From JAWOJF01 sp046481785 (GTDB lineage Bacteria > Bacteroidota > Ignavibacteria > Ignavibacteriales > Ignavibacteriaceae), in contig JAWOJF010000238.1 in the NCBI GenBank assembly GCA_046481785.1, forward strand, positions 1 to 6,359: a stretch of 6,359 bases of DNA. Reading direction: 5' to 3'. The translations under genes and the position numbers were made by a program. The notes below the pieces were generated by a model. That model was not told the origin of the DNA. It ran no database searches and saw only the letters and a program-made list of their open reading frames with translations. Of the stretch, positions 6,230-6,359 are shown in pieces (within the stretch, counting starts at the first letter, position 1; each line of letters begins with the position of its first letter).

Positions 6230-6359
6230 TCAACCATGAAGTTATCTAATTTTGCCTGTGCATTCGAAACATTGCTGCCGGCAAGCCTCCTTGCCCGGCA
6301 TCAGGCTGTCGATCAATTCCTCGGTCCAGGGCACGCCCTTGGCCAGACCCTGGCGCAGC
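6230..6359 (-). other. Foreign-looking, partly high-GC segment at the contig end with a short open frame
   Basis: Positions 6271-6359 are about 66% GC (59 of 89), against about 35% in 6181-6240. On the minus strand one frame is open from the window edge to TAA at 6242-6244 (38 residues, including GVPWTEELIDSLMPGKEACR). In its GC-rich part about 25 of 28 codons end in G or C, which is the coding pattern of a high-GC organism. I do not recognise the protein. It happens to share frame with ispH but is separated from it by TAA and TGA stops. The likely cause is a chimeric join; recent transfer is a less likely alternative. Confidence 0.55.
6276..6300. repeat. Imperfect inverted repeat in the high-GC end
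   Basis: TGCCGGCAAG (6276-6285) and CTTGCCCGGCA (6290-6300) pair around a CCTC loop with one extra C. It sits at the edge of the composition change. It has no T run on either side, so it does not look like a terminator; it may mark where an artificial join or polymerase switch happened. Confidence 0.4.

Noticed and set aside
6230..6359. A genomic island or mobile element boundary.
   Set aside because: No integrase, tRNA, target repeat or transposase is visible, and the change happens at the contig end inside a housekeeping gene. A chimeric join explains it more simply.

Overview
The window reads as a stretch of ordinary bacterial chromosome, AT-rich and tightly packed with genes. The likely source is the Bacteroidota/Chlorobiota/Ignavibacteriota group. 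This is inferred from three things: the long-form IspH (about 400 residues, with the HGKHYHEETRATFSHS block); an Omp28-like thioredoxin protein; and two candidate promoters that fit the TTG-N(17-23)-TAnnTTTG pattern of that group. Shine-Dalgarno-like sites precede metK, ahcY and the TPR-thioredoxin gene.

Layout. Positions 1-3268 hold three minus-strand genes, transcribed from right to left: a sugar-1-phosphate nucleotidyltransferase with a C-terminal left-handed beta-helix (3268 to 2291), metK (2127 to 985) and ahcY (959 to beyond the left edge). MetK makes S-adenosylmethionine and AhcY removes the S-adenosylhomocysteine left after methyl transfer, so the last two are a methyl-cycle pair 25 bases apart. 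A 163-base leader before metK carries three TAATTAA boxes exactly 16 bases apart. Positions 3269-3435 are a divergent intergenic region with one candidate promoter in each direction.

Positions 3436-5391 (plus strand) encode a secreted protein of 651 residues: signal peptide, TPR-rich helical region, a thioredoxin-like domain with a CGPC motif that contains the protein's only two cysteines, and a beta-rich C-terminal domain. It is the least characterised gene here and the best candidate for new biology. A perfect 9-bp hairpin at 5444-5464 lies between it and the convergent ispH, whose reading frame runs from 6229 down to 5468.

The right end looks artificial or rearranged. The IspH frame breaks at about 6205-6230, where its N-terminal third and two of its three iron-sulfur cysteines should follow. 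The last ~89 bases are about 66% GC, with the codon pattern of a high-GC organism. A chimeric contig end is the simplest explanation. I see no RNA genes, CRISPR arrays, insertion sequences or defence systems.
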